Shown one piece after another: positions 63,801 to 64,000 of a stretch of 64,000 nt of DNA. The notes beneath the pieces are model-generated. The model did no database searches, was not told the DNA's origin, and was given only the letters and a program-made list of their open reading frames with translations. Origin of the DNA: Schaalia turicensis ACS-279-V-Col4 (GTDB lineage: Bacteria; Actinomycetota; Actinomycetes; Actinomycetales; Actinomycetaceae); NCBI RefSeq assembly GCF_000296505.1, contig NZ_JH815208.1, forward strand, positions 319,003 through 383,002. Reading direction: 5' to 3'. Position 1 is the stretch's first letter. The number at the start of each line of letters is the position of its first letter. Made by a program: the position numbers and the translations under genes.

Positions 63801-64000
63801 TCACTGTGCAGAGCCGACGATCGACGCGAGGATGTCCTCGGCCGTGCGGGTCCCGCGGAAGCCCTCGGGGCTGTACTGAATGAACGACGTCGTGATCTGA
63901 TTCCACGCCGGAGTCGTCACGAGAGGAGTTCCGTTCTCAAGGAGATAGTTGATCGCTGCAACCGAATCCTCGGGCTTGCCTGCCGCCCACTGATCGACAA
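63801..64000 (-). CDS. Sugar ABC transporter substrate-binding protein, C-terminus only
   Basis: Minus-strand translation up to the stop at 63801-63803 gives the C-terminal 65 residues: DQWAAGKPEDSVAAINYLL, NGTPLVTTPAWNQITTSF and TRTAEDILASIVGSAQ. This resembles the final helices of extracellular family-1 solute-binding proteins. Position 31 bases ahead of the permease pair supports the call. The rest lies beyond the window. Confidence 0.75.
   Translation of the reverse strand, partial: VDQWAAGKPEDSVAAINYLLENGTPLVTTPAWNQITTSFIQYSPEGFRGTRTAEDILASIVGSAQ

Noticed and set aside
1-64000. CRISPR array, rRNA operon or insertion sequence
   Set aside because: No regularly spaced repeats, no rRNA-like sequence and no transposase motifs were seen on either strand.

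Overview
The window looks like the chromosome of an Actinomycetaceae member close to Actinomyces/Schaalia. It has moderately high GC (mid-50s per cent), actinobacterial gene families (lysine-tailed TopA, a DUF5926 protein, fused YkoDC, PTS sucrose uptake) and several starts that look leaderless. I see about 56 protein genes, no rRNA, no convincing tRNA, no CRISPR array and no insertion sequence. Gene density is high and most intergenic gaps are under 300 bases.

Layout. 0-5 kb: tmk (cut by the window edge), topA and a large SAM methyltransferase. 5.3-7.2 kb: a DUF808 membrane protein and sodA. 7.2-14.6 kb: a sugar-uptake block with ptsI-ptsH, a LacI-type regulator (ScrR-like), the sucrose PTS permease scrA and sucrose-6-phosphate hydrolase scrB. 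Near-identical 16-bp LacI-type operators lie in front of ptsH, scrA and scrB, so the general PTS proteins appear to share the sucrose regulator. 14.6-15.4 kb: a carboxylate-amine ligase remnant and a small holin-like membrane protein. 15.5-18.6 kb: the thiamine salvage operon thiM-thiE-thiD-tenA under a TPP riboswitch. 18.6-20.7 kb: a WXG-type small protein and an alpha/beta hydrolase. 20.8-25.4 kb: a fructosamine-kinase-like gene, an OafA-type acyltransferase and purB. 25.5-26.0 kb: a strikingly AT-rich insert with one zinc-ribbon gene, apparently from a Firmicute. 26-30.1 kb: a DMT exporter, an Abi/HEPN protein, an exonuclease and a GH13 alpha-glucosidase. 30.2-32.4 kb: a second alpha/beta hydrolase, related to the first, with a membrane partner.

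32.4-35.9 kb is a copper block: csoR, copZ and a Cu(I) P-type ATPase whose heavy-metal-binding domain sits inside the protein, between the nucleotide-binding and phosphorylation domains. A CsoR-type palindrome lies between -35 and -10 of the csoR promoter. A second copy lies at 59.3 kb, in front of a DUF2249-type protein that carries a Cys/Gly/His-rich insert. 35.9-51.4 kb is mostly housekeeping: GT2, DUF5926, an FGGY kinase, a HAD phosphatase, serS, a DAG kinase family protein, pheA, two membrane proteins, a kinase-like/UPF0104 fusion and an oxidoreductase. 51.5-56.3 kb: a methyltransferase, a P-loop kinase, and the YkoE/YkoDC thiamine-precursor ECF transporter under a second TPP riboswitch. 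56.4-59.9 kb: an amino-acid permease, an SRPBCC protein, the copper-linked protein and RidA. 60.2-64 kb: a truncated pyruvate:ferredoxin oxidoreductase gamma gene, then an alpha-L-fucosidase with a CUT1 sugar ABC transporter that runs off the window.

The octamer ACGAGGCC occurs about 31 times by eye on both strands, against about three expected from base composition. It is enriched between genes and absent from the last 4 kb. It behaves like a genome signature word (uptake- or Chi-like) and is the least explained pattern here, alongside the unusual copper ATPase.
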